From Moheibacter stercoris (GTDB taxonomy: Bacteria > Bacteroidota > Bacteroidia > Flavobacteriales > Weeksellaceae): a stretch of 64,000 bases of DNA. The translations under genes and the position numbers were made by a program. The notes under the pieces were generated by a model, which was given only the letters and a program-made list of their open reading frames with translations, was not told where the DNA came from and searched no databases. The stretch spans positions 62,001 through 126,000 of the forward strand of contig NZ_JBEPMO010000008.1 in NCBI RefSeq assembly GCF_040545805.1, read 5' to 3'. Positions 1-8,290 of this stretch are shown in pieces. Position 1 is the first letter of the stretch. Each line of letters begins with the position of its first letter.

Positions 1-119
1 TGTACTATTTAGAAGGATATGATTACGAAGAAATTTCTGAGATTTTAGAAATGAGTAATACCAATTCAAGAGTGATGCTAAATCGTGCTAAAAATAAACT
101 AATTACATTATTAAATTAA
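1..119 (+). CDS. ECF-type RNA polymerase sigma factor, C-terminal end (partial)
   Basis: The gene enters from the left edge; the readable frame begins at base 3 and gives about 38 residues ending at the stop codon at 117-119. The residues (YLEGYDYEEISEILEMS, then a basic NRAKNKL stretch) have the pattern of sigma-70 region 4, the helix-turn-helix that contacts the -35/-33 promoter element. Only the C-terminal tail is visible, so the ECF subgroup cannot be named. The next gene starts 7 bases downstream and encodes a single-pass membrane protein, which fits the common sigma/anti-sigma arrangement. Family assignment from this fragment is good but not certain. Confidence 0.8.
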   Translation, partial: YYLEGYDYEEISEILEMSNTNSRVMLNRAKNKLITLLN

Positions 120-126
120 AGGAATA

Positions 127-687
127 ATGGAAGATAAATGGAAAGATATAATTGGACAAAATAAGGAAAAATTCCAACAAGAATTTACCTTACCAAATGG
201 TCATGAGGATCGCTTTATGTCCAAATTAAAGGAACAAAATAAACAACAACAAAAAGTTCAAATTAATTATTGGAAAGTTGCAGCCATATTTATTCCGATT
301 GCGATGTTGGCAACGTATTTCTTTTTAGAATTCAGTCCAACAACAAACGAAACTTTAGAAAATGATAGAATTTTGGCTGCTTATTCGCCCGATTTAAATG
401 AAGCTGAAAATCATTTCTCATACATCGTTCAGCAGAAAATTGAAGAAGTAAAAGCACTTGAAACTCCCGATAATAGACTGTTTATTGATCATTCCATGAC
501 CAGTTTAAACGAATTACAAAAAGATTATAATCGATTATTAATAGACCTAAAAGAAAGCGGTGGAAACGCTCAAGTCGTACGTTCCATTCTTCAAAATTTA
601 CAATTCCAAGTGGAATTATTGGAAAACGTCTTAACTCAAATTGAAAGCATTCAAAATTTAAAAACAAAACAAAATGAAACTATATAA
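127..687 (+). CDS. Single-pass membrane protein, possible anti-sigma factor
   Basis: The 186-residue protein has a charged N-terminal cytoplasmic part (about residues 1-48), one hydrophobic segment (about 51-69) and a C-terminal region rich in heptad-like leucines and glutamines that could form a coiled coil. It follows a sigma-factor gene by 7 bases and overlaps the next gene by 14 bases, so the genes are probably co-transcribed. The position and topology suggest a regulator that holds the sigma factor at the membrane. I see no zinc-binding anti-sigma motif, so this role rests on context only. It could also be an uncharacterised envelope protein. Confidence 0.75.
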   Translation: MEDKWKDIIGQNKEKFQQEFTLPNGHEDRFMSKLKEQNKQQQKVQINYWKVAAIFIPIAMLATYFFLEFSPTTNETLENDRILAAYSPDLNEAENHFSYIVQQKIEEVKALETPDNRLFIDHSMTSLNELQKDYNRLLIDLKESGGNAQVVRSILQNLQFQVELLENVLTQIESIQNLKTKQNETI

Positions 688-1708
688 CTTTCTCTGGATT
701 ATCCTTTTTGGAATTCAATTTGCTTGGGGAGCCAAGCCCGAAATCATTGAATCAAAAGTCATCAAACGTAGTTTTGAAGTGAACTCAACAGCTGATGTTA
801 AAATTAACAATCGATACGGAAACGTAAACATCAGTAGCTGGAATCAAAACAAAGTTGATTTTCATATCGAAATTCAAGTTGACGGCAAAGATGCTCAAAG
901 GGTGAAAGATCGTTTGGATGCCATTAAAATCAATTTTTCATCTAACCAGAATTTAGTTGCCGCTGAAACCCTTATCGAGAATATCAAAAATCAGAACAAT
1001 GTGAATATTTCCATTCATTATTTCGTAAAACTTCCGAAAACCAATAACGTTTACATCCAAAACCAATATGGAAATATTGATATTGATAATCTTAAAGGTT
1101 CTACCAATATATCCCTGAAATACGGAAACTTCACTGCAGGTCAATTGCAAAATGCCATCAACTTATTGGATTTTGATTATGTAACCAAGGCTAGTATCGA
1201 TTTTGTTCAATCTGCATCCATCAATCTGGCTTATAGTAAAATAACGATTTCAAAATCTGAACTTATAAATACAAACGCTCGTTATTCTGATATTTCTTTA
1301 GGCGAAGTTCATGATTTGATTAACAACATTAGCTATGGAAATTTGTCCATCCAAAATGCCAATGCTGTCACCAATGCGTCAAGTTATAGCAATATTAAAA
1401 TTGAAAACTTAAGCAATTCATTTGTCTTTTCAGGGAAATATGGTTCAATCTCCATAGCTCATGTCAAAAAAGGATTCAATAAAGTTTCCATCGGGTCAAA
1501 TTACATTTCGGTCACTTTGGGAATTGACAAAGATGCTGGATATAAATTGGAAGGCAATTTTAAATATGGAAGTTTATCCTTTCCTCAAAATGTCAAAATG
1601 TCCAAAGAAATTCAAAAAGGTTCCTCTGCCTCCTATGAAGGTTCTGCAGGAAATGGTTCAGGTGACATCTTATTGAACATGACCTATGGAAATGCGAAAA
1701 TCAAATAA
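674..1708 (+). CDS. Secreted DUF4097-like beta-repeat protein
   Basis: The 344-residue protein starts with a signal peptide (MKLYNFLWIILFGIQFAWG, likely cut after residue 19). The rest is a run of short, Ser/Asn-rich strands with recurrent YGN and YSxI units (for example NNRYGNVNISSW near residue 45), as in DUF4097/DUF2807 adhesin-like proteins that fold as right-handed beta-solenoids. No lipobox is present, so it is likely periplasmic or outer-membrane associated. The start overlaps the preceding membrane-protein gene by 14 bases, indicating translational linkage. The function of such proteins next to ECF sigma factors is unknown; envelope stress sensing or adhesion are possibilities only. 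Confidence 0.75.
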   Translation: MKLYNFLWIILFGIQFAWGAKPEIIESKVIKRSFEVNSTADVKINNRYGNVNISSWNQNKVDFHIEIQVDGKDAQRVKDRLDAIKINFSSNQNLVAAETLIENIKNQNNVNISIHYFVKLPKTNNVYIQNQYGNIDIDNLKGSTNISLKYGNFTAGQLQNAINLLDFDYVTKASIDFVQSASINLAYSKITISKSELINTNARYSDISLGEVHDLINNISYGNLSIQNANAVTNASSYSNIKIENLSNSFVFSGKYGSISIAHVKKGFNKVSIGSNYISVTLGIDKDAGYKLEGNFKYGSLSFPQNVKMSKEIQKGSSASYEGSAGNGSGDILLNMTYGNAKIK

Positions 1709-1731
1709 GTAAACTATAAAAAAAATATACG

Positions 1732-2448
1732 ATGAAATCACTATTTTTAACAATCTTAGCCAGTTTGTCCATCATTTCTTGCGGACAAGAAACCATCAAA
1801 GGAAACGGAAAATTAACGAACATAACCAAACAAGTTAGTGCAAATTTTGATGGAATTGGATCCTCTGGATCCTTCGACATTGAAATCCAAAATGCGCCTC
1901 AAGATGGAAAAATCCAATTAGAAGGTGAATCCAATATCTTGGAAAAAATTGTGGTGGAAGTAGAAAATGGAAAATTGAAAATTGAATTCAAAAGAGGATA
2001 TAATTTTCGCTCTTCACAACCGATTAAAATTACTTTGAAAGCCCAAAATTTAAAATCAATTGCTTTATCGGGTTCAGGAAACATTCGTGCTCATGGCACT
2101 CAAAATGTGAACGAATTTACAGCTGCAATCAGTGGTTCCGGTGATATTGAAGCCAATGTAAAAGCAAATCTTACAACGGCAAGTATTTCAGGTTCTGGAG
2201 ACATTAAGCTTTCAGGAAAAACAGATGAATTCAAAGTAGGAATTTCTGGATCTGGGGATGTTTATGCCTATAATTTAAATGCGGATAATGTCAACATTGG
2301 AGTTGCAGGATCGGGTGATGCAGAAGTTACCGTTAACAATTCTTTACTAGGTGCTGTTGCTGGATCGGGTGATATTTCTTACAAAGGAAATCCCTCAAAA
2401 GTAAAAGTGAACTCTTCAGGTTCTGGAGATGTGATTCATGTTAAATAA
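1732..2448 (+). CDS. Lipoprotein with head GIN domain (DUF2807)
   Basis: The 238-residue protein has a lipoprotein signal peptide ending in SIISC (Cys17 would be lipidated). The body contains the DUF2807 'head GIN' pattern: a short strand, then SGSGD repeated at intervals of roughly 17-20 residues from about residue 110 to 235. This is a beta-solenoid family widespread in Bacteroidota and usually found in tandem with DUF4097-like proteins, as here (23 bases downstream of one). It probably closes the operon that starts with the sigma factor. The repeats are protein-level structural repeats and not a mobile DNA element. The function is unknown. Confidence 0.85.
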   Translation: MKSLFLTILASLSIISCGQETIKGNGKLTNITKQVSANFDGIGSSGSFDIEIQNAPQDGKIQLEGESNILEKIVVEVENGKLKIEFKRGYNFRSSQPIKITLKAQNLKSIALSGSGNIRAHGTQNVNEFTAAISGSGDIEANVKANLTTASISGSGDIKLSGKTDEFKVGISGSGDVYAYNLNADNVNIGVAGSGDAEVTVNNSLLGAVAGSGDISYKGNPSKVKVNSSGSGDVIHVK

Positions 2449-2475
2449 AAGCCTCATCGTTTTACTCATTATTGT

Positions 2476-2517
2476 AAATCCCAGATTTCATTCAAGAAAT
2501 CTGGGATTTTTCATTTT
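2476..2517 (+). terminator. Rho-independent terminator after the head GIN gene
   Basis: A perfect 14-bp inverted repeat (2476-2489 with 2496-2509, loop ATTCAA) is followed by a T-rich run. It ends the plus-strand operon and lies directly before the 3' end of the convergent FAD oxidoreductase gene. Confidence 0.85.
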
Positions 2518-3721
2518 ACCGATCAAACGCAAAAACTTCTGCTCGCTCATCCTTTTTACCCGATAATTCATTTGCGATTATTTGTGCAGCTATCATACTA
2601 AACGTAATGCCATTCCCACCATATCCCAAGGCGAAATACATGCGATCTTTTCCCGGCCAAGTTCCAATATAAGGCAATCCATCAGCGGTGGAACTAAAAG
2701 TTCCGCACCATGCCATATCTACTATAAAGGGAATGTCTGGATAAACTTTCTTGAATTGACGTTCCAATTTTTTGATTTTATTGCGTAATAATTTGTCTCG
2801 CTTATCAGGATTTTGAAATTCTTCATCTTCTCCTCCAATCATAATCCGATTATCAATAGTTGTTCGCATATAGAAATATGGTTCTTTGGTTTCCCAAATC
2901 AAACTACGCTCTGGCCATAATTCATCTTCATGCACAGGTTGAGAAACCAAGGCATAGGTCGACAATAAATTCATGACTTTTTTAGGAAGAAATTGACCTG
3001 CTTCAAATCCAGTGGCAATGATTACATACTTACACTTAATGATATGTCCACGTCGAGTTTCCAATTCGTAGCCATTTTTCACTTCTTTCCAATCCACTAT
3101 TTCGGTATGGGAATAAAGCTCTAGTTCTTTCTTTTTTAAATGGTATTTGAGTAAACCTGTCGCCGCTGCATAACAATCCATTTGTGCGGCTTCTTTATTT
3201 TTCAAGGCTGCAGGCGCTTTGATATTGTGTTTCTTTAAAACATCTTTTTCATTTAAATACTCCACTGGAAGTCCATGTTTTTGACGAATTTCAAATTCAT
3301 CTTCCAACAACTTCACATCTTTTTTGTAGGAAGCCAACCAAACACTAGACAAAGATTTATAGTCTGCATTTACTTTGGCTTCTTTTAAGACTTTTCCAAC
3401 ATCAGCAATGGATTCTAAACTTGCATGATAGGCTCTACTCGCGAAATCTTCTCCTACAATTTTGGACATTTCGCACAATGGAATATCAATTTCGTATTGC
3501 AATTGAGCCGTACTTGCAGCAGTGGAACCAGTTCCAATTGTCCGTTTATCAAATACTGCGCAAGGAATTCCTGCTTTGCAGAGTTCATGCGCAATCAAAG
3601 ATCCGGTTATTCCAGATCCTATGATTGCTACATCTATTTTATAATCATTTTCTAAAGGATGAAAATAATTGAACAATTCATTTTTGATAATCCAATAGGC
3701 CAATCCAGAATGTAAATCCAT
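2516..3721 (-). CDS. FAD-dependent oxidoreductase, DAO family
   Basis: The 401-residue flavoenzyme has an N-terminal dinucleotide-binding motif (VAIIGSGITGSLIAHEL, near residue 31) followed by a GTGSTAAST segment, and a C-terminal LPYIGTWPG...GYGGNGITFS region, both typical of the DAO/glycine-oxidase-like family that includes gamma-glutamylputrescine oxidase. These enzymes oxidise secondary or primary amines using FAD and oxygen or a quinone. It is the last of three minus-strand genes, 80 bases after the aldehyde dehydrogenase gene. An amine oxidase feeding an aldehyde dehydrogenase would make a putrescine or GABA-type route; that is inference from neighbours, and the actual substrate is unknown. 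Confidence 0.85.
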   Translation of the reverse strand: MDLHSGLAYWIIKNELFNYFHPLENDYKIDVAIIGSGITGSLIAHELCKAGIPCAVFDKRTIGTGSTAASTAQLQYEIDIPLCEMSKIVGEDFASRAYHASLESIADVGKVLKEAKVNADYKSLSSVWLASYKKDVKLLEDEFEIRQKHGLPVEYLNEKDVLKKHNIKAPAALKNKEAAQMDCYAAATGLLKYHLKKKELELYSHTEIVDWKEVKNGYELETRRGHIIKCKYVIIATGFEAGQFLPKKVMNLLSTYALVSQPVHEDELWPERSLIWETKEPYFYMRTTIDNRIMIGGEDEEFQNPDKRDKLLRNKIKKLERQFKKVYPDIPFIVDMAWCGTFSSTADGLPYIGTWPGKDRMYFALGYGGNGITFSMIAAQIIANELSGKKDERAEVFAFDR

Positions 3722-3801
3722 CTTGAATAGATATTTGGTTAGTAAAAACTAAAATAAGGATTATTCGAATTGATTTAAGAATTATTATTTACGAAATAAT
3801 T

Positions 3802-5121
3802 TTAATTTTTAGCAATAAAAACGGTTTTAGTGTTGACAAATTCACGGATTCCTTCCTCAGATAATTCTCTACCAAATCCAGACTTCTTCACTCCACCAAA
3901 AGGCAAAGCAGGATCGGATCGAACCATTTGATTCAAAAATACAGCTCCTTCCTCAAACAAATGAATGTTTTCTTTCAATAAATTGACATTTTTTGAGAAT
4001 ATAGAAACACCTAAACCAAAGCTTGTTAGATTGCTCAACTGAATTGATTCTTCAAGTGAATTTACTTTCATAATGACCGCAACAGGACCAAAAGTTTCTT
4101 CTTTAAAAACGGGCATTTCTGTCGTTATATCAGTCAAAATAGTTGGTTCAAAATAGGCTCCATTTCGATTTCCTCCAACTAAAACCTTTGCGCCCATTTC
4201 AACAGATTTGGTTACTTGATTTTCTAATTCTTCTGCCAAATCTTCACGAGACATAGGTCCCATGGTAGTGGTTGGATCAAAAGGATCGCCCAATTTAATT
4301 TCTTTAACTCTTTCTGAGAATTTCGATAAGAATTCCTCATAAATTCCTTCTTGAACAAGAAAACGTTTTGCAGCGATACAACTTTGACCCGCATTACGAA
4401 AACGCGCATCAATTGCTCGATCAACTGTTATGGACAAATCGGCATCATCCAATACAATAAATGCATTGCTTCCGCCTAATTCTAAAACCGATTTCTTAAT
4501 ATTTCTCCCCGCAATTTCCGCAACAGAAGACCCTGCTTTCTCACTTCCCGTTAAGGAAACAGCTTTCACGTAAGGATGATTTAACACTTCCTCAATATGT
4601 CTGCTTTCTAAAGGAAGATTTAAATAGGTTCCTGGTTCAAAACCAGCTTCTAAAAAGATATCTTCTATCAATTGAGCCGATTTGGGAACGTTACTAGCGT
4701 GTTTTAACACAATGGTATTCCCTGCTAAAATCGTAGGAATCGCAAATCGAAAGGCTTGCCAAAAAGGAAAATTCCATGGCATAACTCCCAAGATCACTCC
4801 TAAAGGTTCGTAGCGAACCAAGGCATCATATTTATCGGTCGAATACGATCTATCCGCCAAAAATTCTTCACAATGATCTGCGTAAAAAGTACAGTTTAAA
4901 GCACTTTTTTCAATCTCTGCATACGATTCATAAAGAGCTTTCCCCATTTCTTCGGTGATCACACGACCAAATTCCTCTTTTCTTGCAAGAAGAATTTCTC
5001 CAACTTTTCGAACTTTCTCAATGGGACGAATTGGAAACGAAGCCTTCTTTTTCAAAAAGACTTCGTTTGCTAATTCTATTTTTTGAAGCGCCTGTTGGAT
5101 GTTTAGATAATTATCAGGCAT
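3802..5121 (-). CDS. NAD(P)-dependent aldehyde dehydrogenase, succinate-semialdehyde type
   Basis: This 439-residue ALDH carries the expected catalytic pair: Glu214 in VLELGGSNAF and Cys248 in NAGQSCIAAKRF. It also shows the cofactor and substrate motifs MPWNFPFWQ and the C-terminal LPFGGVKKSGFGRE. The length and the PWNFPFWQ/ADHCEEFL features match the short succinate-semialdehyde dehydrogenase (GabD-like) group, which oxidises succinate semialdehyde to succinate. It lies 13 bases after the glutamate-synthase-like gene and 80 bases before the FAD oxidoreductase, suggesting a common transcript. The exact aldehyde cannot be read from sequence. Confidence 0.88.
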   Translation of the reverse strand: MPDNYLNIQQALQKIELANEVFLKKKASFPIRPIEKVRKVGEILLARKEEFGRVITEEMGKALYESYAEIEKSALNCTFYADHCEEFLADRSYSTDKYDALVRYEPLGVILGVMPWNFPFWQAFRFAIPTILAGNTIVLKHASNVPKSAQLIEDIFLEAGFEPGTYLNLPLESRHIEEVLNHPYVKAVSLTGSEKAGSSVAEIAGRNIKKSVLELGGSNAFIVLDDADLSITVDRAIDARFRNAGQSCIAAKRFLVQEGIYEEFLSKFSERVKEIKLGDPFDPTTTMGPMSREDLAEELENQVTKSVEMGAKVLVGGNRNGAYFEPTILTDITTEMPVFKEETFGPVAVIMKVNSLEESIQLSNLTSFGLGVSIFSKNVNLLKENIHLFEEGAVFLNQMVRSDPALPFGGVKKSGFGRELSEEGIREFVNTKTVFIAKN

Positions 5122-5134
5122 AATATTAAATGAT

Positions 5135-6688
5135 TTATAGAGAAGGAGTGAGATCTTTCATTTTCTCTAAATAAGCTCCTTCTTTTACTTCTGGATACAA
5201 TTCATCGTATCTCATTACTTTATTATAGGCTACACGTAAATTGATGTAGCTTCGGTCAATTTCACTATGATGCACAAGACCAGCCGCAGAAATCAATTCT
5301 GCAAAACTCTTCATCGTATTCTTATGGTAATTGTACATACGAACCGATTTGTCTTCTACATCCAATCCTTTCATCAAATCAGGATCTTGGGTCGCAACAC
5401 CAGCTGGACATGTATTCGTATTGCACTGCAAAGCTTGAATACAACCAACTGCTAACATCATCGCTCGAGCACTAGAACACATATCTGCACCTAATGCCAA
5501 AGCTCTAGCAATCGAGAAACTACTATTTAATTTCCCTGAAGCCATTACTTTGATGTCTTTTTTCAAATCATAACCACGTAAGGTATCAACTGCAAATGCC
5601 AATCCATCTAACAATGGCATACCCAAGGAATTGGAGAATTCAACTGGCGCAGCACCCGTTCCTCCTTCTCCTCCATCAATGGTAATGAAGTCTGGTTTTA
5701 ACCCTGTCTTCACCATGGCTTCACAGATATCGATGAATTCTTGCTTCACCCCAATACACATTTTGAAACCAATGGGTTTACCTCCAGACAATTCACGCAT
5801 TTCATGAATCATTCTCAACAATCCTTCTGCATCTTTAAAAGCAGAGTGAGATGGCGGAGAATCCACTTCTGTATGAGGTTTCACCCCACGAATTGCAGCA
5901 ATTTCTGGTGTATTTTTTTTCGCTGGTAAAATCCCTCCATGACCAGGTTTTGCACCTTGAGAGATTTTCAACTCAATCATTTTAATGTTCTTAATTTGAG
6001 ACGTGATTTTAAATTTCTCAGGAGAGAACTTTCCATTATCAGCACGACAACCAAAATAACCTGTTCCCACTTGCCAAATCAAATCTCCACCTGGCTCTAA
6101 ATGATAAGGACTTACCCCACCTTCACCAGTATTATGCGCAAATTGACCCATTTTAGCTCCTTTGTTCATGGCCAAAACGGCATTTTTACTCAAAGATCCA
6201 AAACTCATAGCTGAAATGTTCAACAAACTTGCCGAATAAGGTTGTGTACAATGTTCACCACCCACCATAACTCTTGGCGCTTCGTCTACTTTCATTTTCC
6301 CTGCATACATCGAATGATTCATCCATTCGTATCCCACATCATAAACATCCATTTGGGTTCCAAAAGGAACTGTATCGGTTACGTTTTTCGCACGCTGATA
6401 AATCATACTACGTGTAACACGATCCATAGGACGACCATCACGGTCATTTTCCACAAAGTACTGCATGATTTCAGGACGGATGCTTTCTAAGAAATAACGC
6501 AAACGACCTACAACAGGGAAGTTTCGTCTGATCGCATGTTTTTTCTGATTAATGTCAATAATTCCCAATATAATCAAGGGAAGGACGAGGACAAATGCCC
6601 ACAAAATAGGTTTCCAGAAAAGTGAAATGATTAGTAATAATGCTGTAATAGAAACAGATAACGTAATAAACAGTGGCCTTACTTTCAT
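5135..6688 (-). CDS. FMN-binding glutamate synthase family protein (membrane-anchored)
   Basis: The protein (517 residues from the chosen start) has two N-terminal hydrophobic segments (about residues 5-40) and then the FMN-binding barrel of the glutamate synthase large subunit. The cluster-binding pattern C-x-A-L-Q-C-x4-C appears in GCIQALQCNTNTCPAGVATQ, and the FMN-site glycines in DGGEGGTGAAPVEF. Amidotransferase and GltB C-terminal domains are absent, so it is not a full glutamate synthase and its reaction is unknown. I chose the ATG at 6688 because the TTG seven codons upstream lies at the expected transcription start of the -7 element at 6711-6718. First gene of a three-gene minus-strand set. 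Confidence 0.88.
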   Translation of the reverse strand: MKVRPLFITLSVSITALLLIISLFWKPILWAFVLVLPLIILGIIDINQKKHAIRRNFPVVGRLRYFLESIRPEIMQYFVENDRDGRPMDRVTRSMIYQRAKNVTDTVPFGTQMDVYDVGYEWMNHSMYAGKMKVDEAPRVMVGGEHCTQPYSASLLNISAMSFGSLSKNAVLAMNKGAKMGQFAHNTGEGGVSPYHLEPGGDLIWQVGTGYFGCRADNGKFSPEKFKITSQIKNIKMIELKISQGAKPGHGGILPAKKNTPEIAAIRGVKPHTEVDSPPSHSAFKDAEGLLRMIHEMRELSGGKPIGFKMCIGVKQEFIDICEAMVKTGLKPDFITIDGGEGGTGAAPVEFSNSLGMPLLDGLAFAVDTLRGYDLKKDIKVMASGKLNSSFSIARALALGADMCSSARAMMLAVGCIQALQCNTNTCPAGVATQDPDLMKGLDVEDKSVRMYNYHKNTMKSFAELISAAGLVHHSEIDRSYINLRVAYNKVMRYDELYPEVKEGAYLEKMKDLTPSL

Positions 6689-6710
6689 ACTTGCGTTTAA
6701 ATTCTGCAAA

Positions 6711-6718
6711 CAAAATTA
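6711..6718 (-). promoter_or_regulatory. -7 promoter element for the glutamate-synthase-like operon
   Basis: On the minus strand this reads TAATTTTG, a perfect TAnnTTTG Bacteroidota -7 element. The predicted start is near 6707, 19 bases before the ATG at 6688. Confidence 0.6.
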
Positions 6719-6795
6719 ATCATTCTCTACTAACTTCACAATTACAAATTTCTTTGAAAGAATTTCTGAATTACGAATTAATCAATATAAATTGA

Positions 6796-6803
6796 TAATT
6801 TTG
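6796..6803 (+). promoter_or_regulatory. -7 promoter element for the FAH-family gene
   Basis: TAATTTTG matches TAnnTTTG and lies 23 bases before the ATG at 6827. An 8-bp inverted repeat (TGAGGTTT at 6802-6809 and AAACCTCA at 6820-6827) spans the space from the promoter to the start codon. Confidence 0.6.
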
Positions 6804-6826
6804 AGGTTTATTTATAAGAAAACCTC

Positions 6827-7435
6827 ATGAAAATTATTTGTATTGCAAGAAATTATGCTGATCATGCAAAAGAATTAAATAATGAAATTCCTGAAAATCC
6901 TGTATTTTTCATCAAATCAGACACTGCAATTCTTCCCAAAAATCGCGATTTTTATCTACCAGAATTTAGTCAAGATGTACATTATGAGGTAGAGGTGATT
7001 TTGAAAATTTCCAAAGCGGGAAAATACATCCAACCCGAATATGCGTCGAATTACTTTGAAGAAATTTCCTTAGGAATCGATTTTACTGCGAGAGATTTAC
7101 AAGCTCAATTGAAATCCAAAGGTCATCCTTGGGAAATAGCCAAATCATTTGATGGCTCTGCCGTTATAGGTGATTTTGTTTCAAAAAATGAATTTGATTT
7201 AAACAACCTTGAATTTGAATTGCATCGCAATGATGATACGGTTCAAAAAGGCAACACTAAAGATATGATTCATTCATTTCACAACATTATTTCTGTAGCT
7301 TCTCAATATTTCACCTTAAAAACTGGAGACATTATCATGACCGGAACACCATCGGGTGTAGGGAAAGTAAATGAAGAAGATCAATTGGTTGGATTTTTAG
7401 AAGGTCGAAAAGTTTTTGATATTAACGTCAAATAA
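6827..7435 (+). CDS. Fumarylacetoacetate hydrolase (FAH) family protein
   Basis: The 202-residue protein is a minimal FAH domain: it opens with IARNYADHAKEL, has the metal-binding acidic residues in HYEVEVIL and GIDFTARD, and ends with the TGTPSGVG motif. Proteins of this size hydrolyse C-C bonds in acylpyruvates or decarboxylate oxaloacetate; the substrate cannot be distinguished here. The hppD gene elsewhere in the window makes aromatic catabolism possible, but true fumarylacetoacetases are longer, so this is not called FahA. The gene is divergent from the glutamate-synthase-like operon, and UspA follows after 30 bases. Confidence 0.88.
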   Translation: MKIICIARNYADHAKELNNEIPENPVFFIKSDTAILPKNRDFYLPEFSQDVHYEVEVILKISKAGKYIQPEYASNYFEEISLGIDFTARDLQAQLKSKGHPWEIAKSFDGSAVIGDFVSKNEFDLNNLEFELHRNDDTVQKGNTKDMIHSFHNIISVASQYFTLKTGDIIMTGTPSGVGKVNEEDQLVGFLEGRKVFDINVK

Positions 7436-7465
7436 TGTAACTTTAAAGAATTAAAAGCCTTTACG

Positions 7466-7906
7466 ATGTCTCAAAAAATTTTAGTCCCCATTGATTTTTC
7501 CGATTTCAATCAAACAGTGATAGCCAAAGCATTGGACTATGCAAAACTTACACAAGCAGAGATTTTCCTCATTCATGTTGCTACATTGGATTTAGGTGTA
7601 ATCGTGAGTGAAACTGGATTTACTTATTTACCTGAATTGGAAGATACGGCACTAAAGGAAGAGGCAGAACAATTGGAAATTCTACAAAAAGAAATTCAAG
7701 GCAAGGGATTCAATTGTCAAGCAATCATCAAACAAGGAATTCCAGCAGATATCATTTTAGAAGAAGCCAATTCAATTTCTGCTGATTTAATTGTCATCGG
7801 TTCATTGGGGCATAATACCTTATATAATATGTTGATTGGAAGTGTAGCTTCAGAAGTCATCAAAAATTCAAAAATCCCTTTATTAGTTATTCCAAAAGCC
7901 AAATAA
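7466..7906 (+). CDS. Universal stress protein, UspA family
   Basis: A single 146-residue Usp domain. The N-terminal strand ILVPIDFSDF and the C-terminal ATP-binding pattern G-2x-G-9x-G-S (GSLGHNTLYNMLIGSVA) are intact, so it probably belongs to the nucleotide-binding subgroup. The role is general stress and growth-arrest survival in the cytoplasm; the specific partner is unknown. It is followed after one base by the small iron-sulfur protein gene, so the two are almost certainly co-transcribed. An imperfect -7 element (TAACTTTA) lies about 28 bases upstream of the ATG. Confidence 0.9.
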   Translation: MSQKILVPIDFSDFNQTVIAKALDYAKLTQAEIFLIHVATLDLGVIVSETGFTYLPELEDTALKEEAEQLEILQKEIQGKGFNCQAIIKQGIPADIILEEANSISADLIVIGSLGHNTLYNMLIGSVASEVIKNSKIPLLVIPKAK

Positions 7907-7907
7907 A

Positions 7908-8120
7908 ATGGAAACCAAACGATATCCTAAAAACGAAAATTTCACTGTCTTATGGACAGCCTCAAGATGTATTCATTCTGGAATTTGTGTAAAATTATTG
8001 CCAGAAGTTTACCATCCAAAAGACAAACCTTGGGTTCTTCCTGAAAATGCCGAAATAGAAGAATTAAAGGCACAAATTCATAATTGTCCATCGAGGGCAT
8101 TGGAATATGAAGAATTGTAA
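7908..8120 (+). CDS. Small divergent 4Fe-4S mono-cluster protein (YjdI-like)
   Basis: The 70-residue protein has the YjdI/Fer4_19 cysteine arrangement: Cys21 and Cys27 in SRCIHSGICVKL and a C-terminal Cys60 in HNCPSRALEYE, the final Cys-Pro being typical of ferredoxin folds. His23 might be an additional ligand. Proteins of this family are predicted to bind one 4Fe-4S cluster and sometimes accompany GNAT-like acyltransferases; no such partner is nearby. It starts one base after the uspA stop codon. The role is unknown; electron transfer or cluster sensing are possible. Confidence 0.88.
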   Translation: METKRYPKNENFTVLWTASRCIHSGICVKLLPEVYHPKDKPWVLPENAEIEELKAQIHNCPSRALEYEEL

Positions 8121-8252
8121 ATCTCACAATTAATGGAGACTTTTAATAAGAATCATCTAAACAATGATTGCTTTCTTTTCATCATATGAATTTTTTCAGG
8201 CTCAAATGCCCAAATTCATGCCGTTCAAATTTTTTTAAAAATCTAAAAACCC

Positions 8253-8260
8253 TAAATTTG
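8253..8260 (+). promoter_or_regulatory. -7 promoter element for sucAB
   Basis: TAAATTTG is a perfect TAnnTTTG match, with a T-run (8230-8236) 16 bases upstream in the -33 position. The predicted start is near 8264, leaving a 5' leader of about 27 bases before the sucA ATG. Confidence 0.65.
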
Positions 8261-8290
8261 TGAGCTAATTCTCACAAGAGACAAAATATA

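Noticed and set aside
2084..2448. Repeated TCxGGwTCwGGwGAy units as a DNA repeat or CRISPR-like array
   Set aside because: They encode the SGSGD turns of a head GIN beta-solenoid in frame, with irregular spacing and no spacers.
3757..3772. TTCGAAT palindrome as an attachment site
   Set aside because: No integrase, tRNA or flanking mobile genes are near; a single shared 16-mer is insufficient.
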